From positions 62,001-126,000 of the forward strand of contig NZ_JBLZNC010000003.1 of assembly GCF_048553715.1 (NCBI RefSeq): a stretch of DNA of 64,000 nucleotides, written 5' to 3'. This document shows positions 43,433 to 51,999 of the stretch, in pieces. Origin of the DNA: Sagittula sp048553715 (GTDB taxonomy: Bacteria > Pseudomonadota > Alphaproteobacteria > Rhodobacterales > Rhodobacteraceae). Each line of letters starts with the position of its first letter. The first letter of the stretch is position 1. Position numbers and translations under genes: made by a program. The notes below the pieces were generated by a model that made no database searches, was not told where the DNA came from, and saw nothing but the letters and a program-made list of their open reading frames with translations.

Positions 43433-44092
43433 ATGACCCAAATTCGCGTCAAGATCTGCGGAATCACCCGTGCAGAAGACATCGAGTCGCTGACCCGTTC
43501 CGGCGCAGCCTATGTGGGCTTCAACTTCTTTCCCAAGAGCCCACGCTACGTGTCCGCCGATCAGGCCCGCGAACTGGCGCTGCTTTGCCAGCCCGGGCTT
43601 GCCAAGGTTGCCTTGGTCGTCGATCCCGACGATGACCTTCTGGACGAAATCACCGCCAAAGTCCCGCTCGATTTCATACAGTTACACGGCAAGGAAACCC
43701 CGCAGCGCGTCAGTGAGGTCCGCGCGCGCTACGGCCTCCCAGTGATCAAGGCCGTGGGTCTCGCCACCGAGGAAGACCTTGAAAAGATCGATACTTTCAT
43801 GGCCATCGCAGACCAACTGCTGATCGACGCGAAACCGCCGAAAGATGCCATTCTGCCCGGCGGAAATGGCCTGCCGTTTGATTGGCGTCTGATTGCGGGC
43901 CGCCGTTGGCCCAAACCATGGCTTCTGGCAGGCGGGCTGACCGAGGCCAATGTCGCACAAGCTATTGCAATGACCGGTGCAAACCAGGTGGATCTGGCCT
44001 CCGCCGTCGAAAGCGCGCCCGGCATCAAAGACGCCGCCAAGATCGACGCTTTTGTGCGCGCCGCCAAATCAGAGCGGATCCCTCGCCTCTGA
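43433..44092 (+). CDS. trpF: Phosphoribosylanthranilate isomerase
   Basis: Amadori rearrangement in tryptophan synthesis. The 219-residue TIM barrel shows VKICGITRAEDIE (catalytic Cys) at about 6-18, FIQLHGKETPQRV and WLLAGGLTEANV. trpB, its usual neighbour, is not within the window on the right; here a convergent arsC follows after an inverted repeat. Confidence 0.95.
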   Translation: MTQIRVKICGITRAEDIESLTRSGAAYVGFNFFPKSPRYVSADQARELALLCQPGLAKVALVVDPDDDLLDEITAKVPLDFIQLHGKETPQRVSEVRARYGLPVIKAVGLATEEDLEKIDTFMAIADQLLIDAKPPKDAILPGGNGLPFDWRLIAGRRWPKPWLLAGGLTEANVAQAIAMTGANQVDLASAVESAPGIKDAAKIDAFVRAAKSERIPRL

Positions 44093-44116
44093 GTGCAGCG
44101 CACGATCTTCTGTCGG

Positions 44117-44185
44117 ATTTAGGTATTTTGACCAAGGAAAAACGCAAACACGTGCATTGCTTTTCCTTGGGCCAAATACCTAAAT
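44117..44185. terminator. Large inverted repeat (bidirectional terminator) between trpF and arsC
   Basis: Left arm 44117-44142 and right arm 44160-44185 are nearly perfect reverse complements (ATTTAGGTATTT...AAATACCTAAAT outside, CCAAGGAAAA...TTTTCCTTGG inside), with 17 bases between. It consists of two inverted copies of the GGTATTT-CCAAGGAAAA element also seen at 22858 and 47737. It sits between convergent genes, with T-rich ends on both strands. Confidence 0.7.
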
Positions 44186-44211
44186 GAAACGGCAGCCGAG
44201 GGCGTCGTACC

Positions 44212-44556
44212 TTAGATCAGGTCCAGAACCTTTTCAGGCGGGCGGCCAATCACGGCCTTTGTGTCTGTGATCAAAACCGGCCTTTCGATCAGCTTGGGAT
44301 TCGCAGCCATTGCGGCCAGAAGATCTTCTTGGCTGCTGTCTTTCGTAAGACCAGCCGCCTTGAAAGCCGCCTCTTTAGTGCGCACCATTTCAAGTACGGG
44401 GCAGTTCAGGCGTGCAAGAAGCCCGCGCAATTCATCCAAACTCGGTGGGTCATCAAGATAGCGGCGCAAGATCACGTCTTGGCCGCGCGCCTGCAATAGA
44501 GACAATGCATCGCGGGATTTCGAACAGCGGGGATTGTGCCACAGGATCAAAGCCAT
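44212..44556 (-). CDS. arsC: Arsenate reductase (ArsC, glutaredoxin-coupled type)
   Basis: A 114-residue thioredoxin-fold protein. The catalytic cysteine is in HNPRCSKSRDAL (C11), and the arginine triad is represented by VRTKEAAFK and LIERPVL. No arsenic operon (arsR, acr3) surrounds it, so a general YffB/ArsC housekeeping role is also possible. Its start overlaps the end of pyrD by ten bases. Confidence 0.9.
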   Translation of the reverse strand: MALILWHNPRCSKSRDALSLLQARGQDVILRRYLDDPPSLDELRGLLARLNCPVLEMVRTKEAAFKAAGLTKDSSQEDLLAAMAANPKLIERPVLITDTKAVIGRPPEKVLDLI

Positions 44557-45605
44557 TTATTGCGTCCTGTGCCAACGGCCTGTGCGACATTGGCAAACCC
44601 ATCGCGGGCCAGCAGGCGATCCAGACCCGTTGCGATGTCGGCTCCGAGGCTGAGGCCGTGATAGATGAGCGCAGTGTAAAGTTGTACCGCCGACGCCCCG
44701 GCGCGGATTTTTTCGTAGGCTTGTTCTGCCGAGCTGACACCGCCGACGCCGATGATGGGCAACGCGCCGTTTGTCAGCTGGGACAGCTGTGCGAGCGTCC
44801 TTGTCGATTTCTCGAACAGGGGGGTGCCCGATAGCCCCCCGGCCTCAGCCTTATGTGTTGATTGTAGGCCATCGCGGTCGAGCGTCGTATTGGTTGCGAT
44901 CACGCCAGACACTCCGGACGAGAGCGCGACTTCGGCGACATCTTCCAATCCCTGCCTGTCCAGATCCGGCGCGATTTTCAGGAAAACGGGGATCGGTTTC
45001 GGCAGCGCATCGCGGGCCTGCATCACCCCCGCAAGCAAGGCTGCCAGCGCCTCTTTGCCTTGCAGATCGCGTAGTTTTTCGGTGTTCGGCGAAGACACGT
45101 TCACTGTCGCGAAATCGAGATGCGCTCCGCAGTGGCGCAGGACTTTCGCGAAATCCTCTGCTCGGTCGGTGCTGTCTTTATTCGCGCCAAGGTTCAGGCC
45201 GAGAATCATATTGTCAGGACGGGTCGCCAGCCGTTTGGCCGCGACCTCCATCCCGTCATTGTTGAACCCGAAACGGTTGATCGCGGCGTGGTCTTCGGTC
45301 AGGCGAAACAGGCGGGGTTTGGGGTTGCCGGGTTGCGGGCGGGGCGTGATCGCGCCCACTTCGACAAAACCGAAACCGGCCCGTGCGAGCGGTTGCAAAA
45401 CTTGCGCGTTCTTGTCAAATCCCGCTGCAAGACCCACGGGGTTGTCCAGTCGCAACCCCGCGATGGTCGTGGCCAGACGGTCCGAGGTCACGCGGCCCAC
45501 CACAGGCACAAGCCCGCTTTGTAGCGCTTTGATTGCGAGTCCATGCGCGGTTTCCGGGTCTAAGCGATGCAGCGCGGCAAGGCCGATTTTTTCAATCGTT
45601 TTCAT
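44547..45605 (-). CDS. pyrD: Dihydroorotate dehydrogenase (quinone)
   Basis: Membrane-linked class 2 enzyme that oxidises dihydroorotate with ubiquinone. The 352-residue protein has the N-terminal helix (GLAALHRLDPETAHGLAIKA), VGLAAGFDKNAQVLQPL, and the class-2 catalytic serine in NVSSPNTEKLRDLQ. It complements pyrB at 1.8 kb. In the middle of a three-gene leftward unit with DUF952 upstream (four-base overlap) and arsC downstream. Confidence 0.96.
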   Translation of the reverse strand: MKTIEKIGLAALHRLDPETAHGLAIKALQSGLVPVVGRVTSDRLATTIAGLRLDNPVGLAAGFDKNAQVLQPLARAGFGFVEVGAITPRPQPGNPKPRLFRLTEDHAAINRFGFNNDGMEVAAKRLATRPDNMILGLNLGANKDSTDRAEDFAKVLRHCGAHLDFATVNVSSPNTEKLRDLQGKEALAALLAGVMQARDALPKPIPVFLKIAPDLDRQGLEDVAEVALSSGVSGVIATNTTLDRDGLQSTHKAEAGGLSGTPLFEKSTRTLAQLSQLTNGALPIIGVGGVSSAEQAYEKIRAGASAVQLYTALIYHGLSLGADIATGLDRLLARDGFANVAQAVGTGRNKWL

Positions 45606-45940
45606 GCAAATCCATCCGGGAAGCGGTGCCCCTCATCTTCCAACGGCAAAGGTTGGCACCATTCGATATGTTCCAGTTTCAGCGGGCCATAGTAATGCGG
45701 AAACAAGGCGCCGCCGCGCGATTCCTCCCACTTCAGGCCGTCATCCATCCGCTCTGCCTCCAGCGCGGCCAGAAACAGGCCGTCTTCGCCCGCGAAATGT
45801 TTGGCGGCTGTTTCACGGGCCTGAGCTGCTGTTGAAAAATGGATATAGCCATCGGCAATATCGACAGGGGCACCTTGGGTCTCGCCCGCCTCGCGCAGGG
45901 CGACCCATTCATCGGAACGGAGAATCTTGTAAATCTGCAT
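45602..45940 (-). CDS. DUF952 family protein
   Basis: A 112-residue protein of the DUF952 family: YKILRSDEWVALREAGE, DGYIHFSTAAQARETAAKHF and the ending FPHYYGPLKLEHI. Function unknown. ATG 45940 matches the family N-terminus (MQIYKI); earlier in-frame starts add unrelated sequence. First gene of the DUF952-pyrD-arsC unit. Confidence 0.88.
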   Translation of the reverse strand: MQIYKILRSDEWVALREAGETQGAPVDIADGYIHFSTAAQARETAAKHFAGEDGLFLAALEAERMDDGLKWEESRGGALFPHYYGPLKLEHIEWCQPLPLEDEGHRFPDGFA

Positions 45941-46118
45941 AGCGATGGGATGCCGCGTTGCACCCGGCAAATCAAGCATCGCCTTAAATCTCATCACCTA
46001 TCGATCCAATACGCTGTGGATAAACGGCATTTCCCCTACGATACCTTGCAGGAACCTTTGACATACAGGGCGGCGCGGTGTCTGCTCTGCCCATAAAACA
46101 GACGACAGAGAGGGTCTC

Positions 46119-47678
46119 ATGCGTTTTCTCATGACCACCGCCGCCGCCGCATTGATCGCCGGCGCAGCCCAGGCCGATTATAGCCTGACAATCCTGCACA
46201 CCAACGACTTCCACGACCGGTTCGAACCGATCTCCAAGTACGATTCGACCTGCGGATCTGAGGACAACGCCGAAGGCAAATGCTTTGGCGGCATGGCGCG
46301 CATGGTCACCGCCATCTCCGAGGCCCGTGCCGCAGCACCGGGCGATGTCCTGCTGCTTGACGCAGGCGACATGTTCCAGGGCTCGCTTTTCTTCACCCAA
46401 TACGGTGGCGATCTGGCGGCGGAATTCATGACCGCGCTCGACTACGATGCCATGGCGGTCGGCAACCACGAATTCGACAAAGGCCCCGAAGGCCTGTCCG
46501 ACTTCCTCGACAAGGTCGAATTCCCCGTGCTCTCTGCCAACATCGACGTCAGCCAGAACAACATGCTGGCCGGTCGCGTGGCAAAATCTGTCGTCCTGCA
46601 GCCCGGTGACGAAAAAATCGGCGTGGTCTCTGTGCTGGCCGAAGACACGCCCGAAACGTCGTCCCCCGGCGACACGGTGATCTTCTCGTCGATGGTTGAC
46701 GCGGCGCAGGCCGAAATCGACAGCCTGTCCGAGGACGGCGTGAACAAGATCATCCTGCTGACCCACGTGGGCCTTCCCGGCGACAAGAAGCTCGCCGATG
46801 AACTCACCGGCGTCGACCTGATCATCGGTGGCCACAGCCACACCTTGCTGGGCGATATGGATGGCGCAGCGGGCAGCTATCCCACCATGCAAAACGATGT
46901 GCCGATCGTGACCGCCTATGCCTATGGCAAATACTTGGGCGAGCTGTCGGTCACCTTTGACGACGACGGTGCGGTGACAGAAATCACCGGCGCACCAAAG
47001 CTGCTCGACGCCTCCGTGGCAGAGGACGAGGCAACCGTTGCGCGCATCGCCGAACTGGCCGGACCGCTCGAAGAGATGCGCCAGACCGTGGTGGCCGAAA
47101 CCGCGGAAGCGATCGAAGGCTCGCGCGATGTCTGCCGTGCCATGGAATGCCCCATGGGCAACCTCGTGGCCGATGCGATGCTTGACCGGGTCAAGGATCA
47201 GGGCGTCGAAATCGCTATCCAGAACGGCGGCGGCGTGCGCGCCTCCATCGACGCAGGCGAAGTCACCATGGGCGAGGTCCTGACAGTTCTGCCGTTCCAG
47301 AACACGCTGTCGACCTTCCAGGTCACTGGCGCCACCATGATCGAGGCGCTGGAAAACGGTGTCGGCCAGATCGAAGAGGGCGCAGGCCGCTTCCCGCAAG
47401 TGGCGGGCATGTCCTTCACCGTTGATCCTTCCGCAGAGCCGGGCAGCCGCATTTCCGACGTCATGGTCGGCGGCGCCCCCATCGAAGAGGACAAGCTCTA
47501 CGGCGTGGTCTCCAACAACTACGTGCGCAACGGTGGCGACGGCTACGGCATGTTTGTGGACGCGGAAAACGCCTATGACTTCGGCCCGGATCTGGCGGAC
47601 GTGATGGCGGAATACATCGCCGCAAACGCGCCCTACGTCCCCTACACCGATGGCCGGATCAAGGTGGCGGGCGAATAA
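46119..47678 (+). CDS. Periplasmic 5'-nucleotidase / metallophosphoesterase (UshA-like)
   Basis: A 519-residue exported phosphoesterase. Signal peptide 1-20 (ALIAGAAQA-DYS). Metal motifs are LTILHTNDFHDRF, LLLDAGDMFQGS, AVGNHEFDKGPEGL, LTHVGLPGDKK and GGHSHTLLGD; the C-terminal 5'-nucleotidase domain has NGGGVRASIDAGEVTMGEVL and NNYVRNGGDGYGMF. It probably releases phosphate and nucleosides from nucleotides outside the cytoplasm. TTGACA at 46058-46063 is a possible -35, but its -10 is poor. Confidence 0.95.
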   Translation: MRFLMTTAAAALIAGAAQADYSLTILHTNDFHDRFEPISKYDSTCGSEDNAEGKCFGGMARMVTAISEARAAAPGDVLLLDAGDMFQGSLFFTQYGGDLAAEFMTALDYDAMAVGNHEFDKGPEGLSDFLDKVEFPVLSANIDVSQNNMLAGRVAKSVVLQPGDEKIGVVSVLAEDTPETSSPGDTVIFSSMVDAAQAEIDSLSEDGVNKIILLTHVGLPGDKKLADELTGVDLIIGGHSHTLLGDMDGAAGSYPTMQNDVPIVTAYAYGKYLGELSVTFDDDGAVTEITGAPKLLDASVAEDEATVARIAELAGPLEEMRQTVVAETAEAIEGSRDVCRAMECPMGNLVADAMLDRVKDQGVEIAIQNGGGVRASIDAGEVTMGEVLTVLPFQNTLSTFQVTGATMIEALENGVGQIEEGAGRFPQVAGMSFTVDPSAEPGSRISDVMVGGAPIEEDKLYGVVSNNYVRNGGDGYGMFVDAENAYDFGPDLADVMAEYIAANAPYVPYTDGRIKVAGE

Positions 47679-47706
47679 GCCCCCCACTTTAGGCCAACGA
47701 CCAAGG

Positions 47707-47739
47707 CCCCGCTCCCGATCACCGGGGGCGGGGTTTTTT
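47707..47739 (+). terminator. Intrinsic terminator after the 5'-nucleotidase gene
   Basis: CCCCGCTCCCG (47707-47717) pairs with CGGGGGCGGGG (47723-47733) with one wobble, followed by six T (47734-47739). The T-run leads directly into an inverted copy of the dispersed element (47737-47758). Confidence 0.88.
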
Positions 47740-47825
47740 CTTGGGTAAAATACCTCGGGGAGTCGCAGCCTGCTGCGACGGGGCAGCGCCCCATTAACAA
47801 GTGATGACGTAACGTCAGGTGCGAG

Positions 47826-48018
47826 GGTTAACAACCGACCGGTTTTTGCCCTGAACCGGCCGGTTCACCGGTTAACCGACGGTCACGTTGATGAACAAAC
47901 CCTTCCAGCCTTGTGATCTGCATAGTGGCAGACACAAGGTCTGGGGACAAAGGTTAACGGAGCGGTGGGTTAACCCCACCGCGCGCAGCGTTAGATGGCT
48001 TGGATTTTAACCCCACCG
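47826..48018. repeat. GTTAAC-rich intergenic stretch with nested palindromes
   Basis: The 352-bp gap between the convergent nucleotidase and ABC genes (47679-48030) has no plausible gene. It contains four GGTTAAC sites (47826, 47870, 47952, 47968), a perfect 14-bp palindrome GAACCGGCCGGTTC (47853-47866), an 8-bp dyad GCGGTGGG/CCCACCGC around the fourth site (47962-47982), and a 12-bp direct repeat TTAACCCCACCG (47970-47981 and 48007-48018). Small hairpins GTCGCAG/CTGCGAC lie further left at 47762-47779. Role unknown. Confidence 0.65.
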
Positions 48019-48030
48019 TACTGGGACGAT

Positions 48031-49824
48031 TCAGGCGGCACCGCCTTCGGTGAATTGCAGCCGCGCCAGTTGCGCATAAAGCCCGTCTTTGGCCACCAGC
48101 TCGTCGTGGGTGCCCTGCGCTACGATGCGGCCTGCTTCCATCACGATGATGCGGTCGGCCTTTTTCACGGTGGCCAGACGGTGCGCCACGATCAGCGTGG
48201 TGCGGCCCTCGGCCAGCCTGTCCACGGCGGTCTGCACCAGCCGCTCCGATTGCGCGTCCAGCGCGCTTGTGGCCTCGTCCAGCAGCAGCACCGGCGCGTC
48301 CCGCAGGATGGCGCGGGCAATGGCCACACGCTGTTTTTGCCCGCCGGACAGCATGACGCCACGCTCCCCAAGCGAGGTCTCATAGCCCTCGGGCAATTGG
48401 CTCAGGAACTCATGGGCGGCGGCGGCACGGGCGGCGGCTTCGACCTCCGCATCCGATGCGTCAGGTCGTCCAAAGCGGATATTGTCACGGGCAGAGGCGG
48501 CAAAAATCATCGGGTCCTGCGGCACCAGCGCCATATGCGCGCGAAAGCTGTCGCGGGCCATGTTCGTCAGCGCCACACCGTCCAGCGTGATGCGCCCCTC
48601 CGACGGATCATAGAAACGCTGAAGCAGTTGAATAATTGTGGTTTTCCCCGCACCGGACGGGCCGACAAAGGCCACGGTTTCGCCCGGCTGGATGTCCAGC
48701 GTCACACCGTCCAGCGCCGACACCGCAGGGCGCGCAGGATAGGCAAAGCGCACCCCCTCGAACCCGATGGCCCCGCGCACGGGCTGGGGCAGGGGGGCGG
48801 GTGTCGCGGGATCGCGCACGCTGTCCTCGGCCTGCAGCAGATCAACCAGACGCTCGGTTGCGCCCGCCGCGCGCTGCAGCTCGGAAAACGTCTCCGACAG
48901 CGCGCCCACCGCGCCTGCCACCATGACAGAATAGATCACGAACTGGATCAGGACGCCCGCGCTCATCTCGCCTGCGCGCACGTCCCATGCGCCCACCCAC
49001 AGCACGCCGACGATGCCTGTAAACACAAGCGAAATCACGATGGCTGTCAGGGCGGCGCGGGTCCAGATCCGCTTTTTGGCGGCGTCAAAGCTCTTTTCCG
49101 TTACACGCGCGAAATCGGCGCGCGACAGCGGCTCATGGGTGTAGGCCTGCACGGTTTGCACCGCGCTGAGCGCCTCGGACGCATTGCCCGACGATTGCGC
49201 GATCCAGTCCTGATTTTCGCGGCTCAGCACCCGCATCCGCCGTCCCAGCACCGCAATCGGCACCACCACCAGCGGCACGATCAACAGCACCAGTCCCGTC
49301 AGCTTGGCCGAGGTGAACAGCATCAGCACCAGCCCGCCCGTAAACAGCAGCAGATTGCGCAAGGCGATGGAAATCGACGACCCGATCACCGACAGGATCA
49401 GGGTGGTGTCCGTTGTGATGCGGCTCAGCACCTCGCCGGTCATGATCTTTTCGTAAAAGGCCGGCGACAGCCCGATCACGCGGTCAAACACAGCCATGCG
49501 GATGTCCGCCACAACCCGTTCACCCAGCCGCGTCACCAAGGCATAGCGCAGCGCGGTCCCAACGGCCAGAATGGCGGCCACGCCCAGAGCGGCTCCGAAG
49601 TAGCGGTCCAGCATGGCGCCGTCTGTGCCGTTGAAATTGTCCACGACACGGCGCACGGCCATCGGCAGCACAAGCGAGGTGCAGGCGGTCAGGATCAGGG
49701 CCGCGATGGCTGCGAGCATGAGCCCGCGATAGGGCCGCACAAAGGGCCAGAGCGCGCGCAAAGCGCCCACGTTTTTGGACTTTTCGCGCTCGTCGCCCGT
49801 GGTGTCTGCCGGTGTGCGCGCCAT
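48031..49824 (-). CDS. ABC transporter, fused permease and ATPase (MsbA/LmrA type)
   Basis: A 597-residue half transporter that works as a homodimer. Six transmembrane helices lie at about 30-310; the nucleotide-binding domain follows from about 350 with Walker A VGPSGAGKTTIIQLLQRF, Q-loop LVPQDPMIFA, signature LSGGQKQRVAIARAI and Walker B VLLLDEATSALDAQ. Exported substrate (lipid or drug) cannot be read. ATG 49824 follows TTGGAGG; an earlier ATG at 49848 lacks an SD. Confidence 0.94.
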   Translation of the reverse strand: MARTPADTTGDEREKSKNVGALRALWPFVRPYRGLMLAAIAALILTACTSLVLPMAVRRVVDNFNGTDGAMLDRYFGAALGVAAILAVGTALRYALVTRLGERVVADIRMAVFDRVIGLSPAFYEKIMTGEVLSRITTDTTLILSVIGSSISIALRNLLLFTGGLVLMLFTSAKLTGLVLLIVPLVVVPIAVLGRRMRVLSRENQDWIAQSSGNASEALSAVQTVQAYTHEPLSRADFARVTEKSFDAAKKRIWTRAALTAIVISLVFTGIVGVLWVGAWDVRAGEMSAGVLIQFVIYSVMVAGAVGALSETFSELQRAAGATERLVDLLQAEDSVRDPATPAPLPQPVRGAIGFEGVRFAYPARPAVSALDGVTLDIQPGETVAFVGPSGAGKTTIIQLLQRFYDPSEGRITLDGVALTNMARDSFRAHMALVPQDPMIFAASARDNIRFGRPDASDAEVEAAARAAAAHEFLSQLPEGYETSLGERGVMLSGGQKQRVAIARAILRDAPVLLLDEATSALDAQSERLVQTAVDRLAEGRTTLIVAHRLATVKKADRIIVMEAGRIVAQGTHDELVAKDGLYAQLARLQFTEGGAA

Positions 49825-49945
49825 GCCGCCTCCAAGGATATAATGCACCGGCGGTTTTGGGGGCAGCGGCCCATATGGTCAAGCGCTCATGGCGGACAAT
49901 AGCGTCGCAGGCGGCATATGCGGGAATAAAAACCGGGGGGGGAAC

Positions 49946-50019
49946 TGGAGCGGGTACACGGGATCGAACCGAGATAACCTGCTTGGAAGGCAGGGGCTTT
50001 ACCATTAAGCTATACCCGC
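49946..50019 (-). tRNA. tRNA-Gly (anticodon UCC)
   Basis: On the minus strand the acceptor GCGGGTA (50019-50013) pairs with TACCCGC, followed by discriminator T and an encoded CCA (49948-49946). The D-arm, the anticodon arm CCTGC-CTTCCAA-GCAGG with anticodon TCC, and the T-arm (GGTTCGATCC) are all regular. Length is 74 with CCA. Confidence 0.95.
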
Positions 50020-50095
50020 TCGGGTGAGCCGTGATTAAGCCAGCCGCCGCCCGCGGTCAAGCCGGTTTCCGGCCGCTTTTGCAAAGGAGTGCGCG

Positions 50096-50860
50096 GTGGC
50101 GCGGGTTGTCATTCTGTCCAGCTTTGTGGCCTGCGGTCACGTGGGGCTGTCGGCGGGCCAGCCGGTGTTGCAGGCCCTTGGCCACGAGGTGATCGGCCTG
50201 CCGAGCGTGGTTCTGTCCAATCATCCCGGACTGGGCGTGCCGGGCGGGGCTGTGACACCGGTGGACCAGTTGCACGCTATGGTCGGGGCTTTGTTCGATC
50301 ACGGGTTGCTGAAGGGGGCCGACGCGCTTCAGACGGGGTATTTGCCGACACCAGACCACGTGGATCTTGCGGTCGGGTTAATCGACCGGTTGCGCGCGGA
50401 TTTGCCAGCGCTGCGCGTTGTCGTCGATCCCGTTTTTGGCGATGCGCCCGGGGGGCTGTATTTGCCCGAACCTGTCGCTGGTGCGATTGCCAAGGCTTTG
50501 GTCCCGCGCGCCGATATCATCACCCCAAACCGTTTCGAGGCGGATTGGCTGGCGCAACGGGGCGCGGATACCGCACGCGTGGTTGAAACCTCGGCCGAGG
50601 TGGCTGGCCGGTTTGGCGTTCTGGATCATGCGCAGGACACACCCACGTTCTACCCCGTGCAGCGGCATGGCGGCGTCCCGCATGGGACAGGGGATGCGCT
50701 GGCGGCGTTTCTGGCGGCCGGGGTGTCATTGGGGCAGGCCCTTGGTTATCTGCAATGCCTCATCAAACACAGTCTTGGTGCGCCGCATCTGGCCATCGCT
50801 GCGTCGCAGCCCCATTGGACCGAAGCCCCCGCCCACATAGGAGAGCCGCATGGCCTTTGA
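50096..50860 (+). CDS. Pyridoxal kinase-like (PdxY/PdxK family) kinase
   Basis: A 254-residue ribokinase-fold protein with VILSSFVACGHVGLSAGQPV at the N-terminus, VVDPVFGDAPGGLYLPE, ITPNRFEADWLA and the catalytic HGTGDALAAFLAAG. This matches the pyridoxal kinase PdxY/PdxK group but is about 30 residues shorter. It starts at GTG 50096 with AAAGGAG upstream. The gene overlaps the TIM-barrel/MGS fusion by 11 bp, so the kinase may act on a metabolite of that enzyme and not on pyridoxal; this is an inference. Confidence 0.85.
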   Translation: MARVVILSSFVACGHVGLSAGQPVLQALGHEVIGLPSVVLSNHPGLGVPGGAVTPVDQLHAMVGALFDHGLLKGADALQTGYLPTPDHVDLAVGLIDRLRADLPALRVVVDPVFGDAPGGLYLPEPVAGAIAKALVPRADIITPNRFEADWLAQRGADTARVVETSAEVAGRFGVLDHAQDTPTFYPVQRHGGVPHGTGDALAAFLAAGVSLGQALGYLQCLIKHSLGAPHLAIAASQPHWTEAPAHIGEPHGL

Positions 50861-51917
50861 CTTTATCTTTATGTTGACCTCGAACGACCGCACGATCCCG
50901 GATGCACGGGCGCGGCTGGAGCAGGTGCTGGAAAGTGGCGTGCGTCACATCGGCTTCAAGGATGTGGGCCTGCCCTTTGACGAGCTGCGCGAACTGGCGC
51001 AGGTCATCCGGCAGGCCGGTGGTCGGTCTTACCTCGAGGTGGTCAGTCTGGATGCGGAGAGCGAGATCGCCTCTGCCCGTGCGGCGGTGTCGCTGGATGT
51101 GGATTGCCTGCTGGGCGGCACCCGCGCGCCCGAGGTCACAGCCATCACTCGCGATCACCCGCTGCGCTACTATCCGTTTCCCGGGCGGATCGTTGGCCAC
51201 CCGTCGGTGCTGCAAGGCCCCGCCGAGGCGATCATCGACAGCGCCCGCCGCTTGACCGATCTGGAACATGTGCACGGTCTGGACCTGTTGGCCTATCGGT
51301 TTGACGGGGATGTGCCTGCCTTGATGGCGCAGCTTTGCGCGGCGGTGACAAAGCCTGTGATCATGGCCGGATCAATCGACCGGCAGGCACGGGTCGAGGC
51401 TGCAGCACAAGCGGGCGCGGCCGGGTTCACCGTGGGCAGCGCCGCGCTGGACGGGGTGTTCCCCGCAGAAACCGAAGGCTTCATCGGCCAGCTTCAGTCC
51501 ATCTTGCGCATGACGGGGCAAGCCCGCCGCCTGTCCCGCGCGCCGCGCCGGATCGCCTTGGTGGCGCACAACAACCGCAAGGCACATTTGCGGGCATGGG
51601 TGCTGCGCCACGCTCAGCTTTTGTCCGGCCAGCGGGTGATCAGCACCGGCAGCACAGGCCGTATGATCACAGACGCGTTGCCCGATCTCGCCGTCAAACG
51701 CTTGCAGCGCGGGGCGTTGGGTGGGGACCAGCAACTTGGCGCGCTGATCGCGACCGGAGAGCTTGACGCGGTGGTGTTCTTTGCCGATCCGTCGGGTGGT
51801 CACGCGGGGGATGCGGATCTGCAGGCGCTGACACGCTTGGCGATTTACCACGATACGCCGCTGGCCCTGTCGCCCTCTGCAGCAGATGCCTTGCTGGCGG
51901 GCATGATAGGTGTGTGA
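50850..51917 (+). CDS. TIM-barrel domain fused to methylglyoxal synthase-like domain
   Basis: A 355-residue two-domain protein. Residues 1-225 look like a phosphate-binding TIM barrel: a lysine in HIGFKDVG (33-40), LEVVSLD, LDVDCLLGG, YYPFPGRIVGHPS, and the phosphate-site pair MAGSIDR (172-178) and GFTVGSAALDG (192-202). Residues 232-355 match methylglyoxal synthase (RIALVAHNNRK, STGSTGR, GGDQQLGALI, VVFFADP). By eye against E. coli MgsA, D71, D91 and D101 equivalents (D293, D313, D323) are kept, but D20 is N241 and H98 is not aligned. The activity is therefore uncertain. Gene starts inside the kinase gene. Confidence 0.85.
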   Translation: MAFDFIFMLTSNDRTIPDARARLEQVLESGVRHIGFKDVGLPFDELRELAQVIRQAGGRSYLEVVSLDAESEIASARAAVSLDVDCLLGGTRAPEVTAITRDHPLRYYPFPGRIVGHPSVLQGPAEAIIDSARRLTDLEHVHGLDLLAYRFDGDVPALMAQLCAAVTKPVIMAGSIDRQARVEAAAQAGAAGFTVGSAALDGVFPAETEGFIGQLQSILRMTGQARRLSRAPRRIALVAHNNRKAHLRAWVLRHAQLLSGQRVISTGSTGRMITDALPDLAVKRLQRGALGGDQQLGALIATGELDAVVFFADPSGGHAGDADLQALTRLAIYHDTPLALSPSAADALLAGMIGV

Positions 51918-51999
51918 CGCCCGCAGGATCTGCGGCATAGATTGACAGCGGCAGATCACCCGGCGCACCGTCCGGTCAGAGCAGACAAAAGGGTGTGCC

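Noticed and set aside
45984..47834. A 616-codon open frame on the minus strand opposite the 5'-nucleotidase gene.
   Set aside because: It is His/Gly/Val/Asp-rich without any family motif and fully antisense to a gene with complete catalytic motifs and a signal peptide; typical of high-GC DNA.
47995..49902. A 635-codon open frame on the plus strand opposite the ABC transporter.
   Set aside because: Same reasoning: low-complexity His/Gln/Arg composition and no motif, while the opposite strand has Walker A, signature and Walker B.
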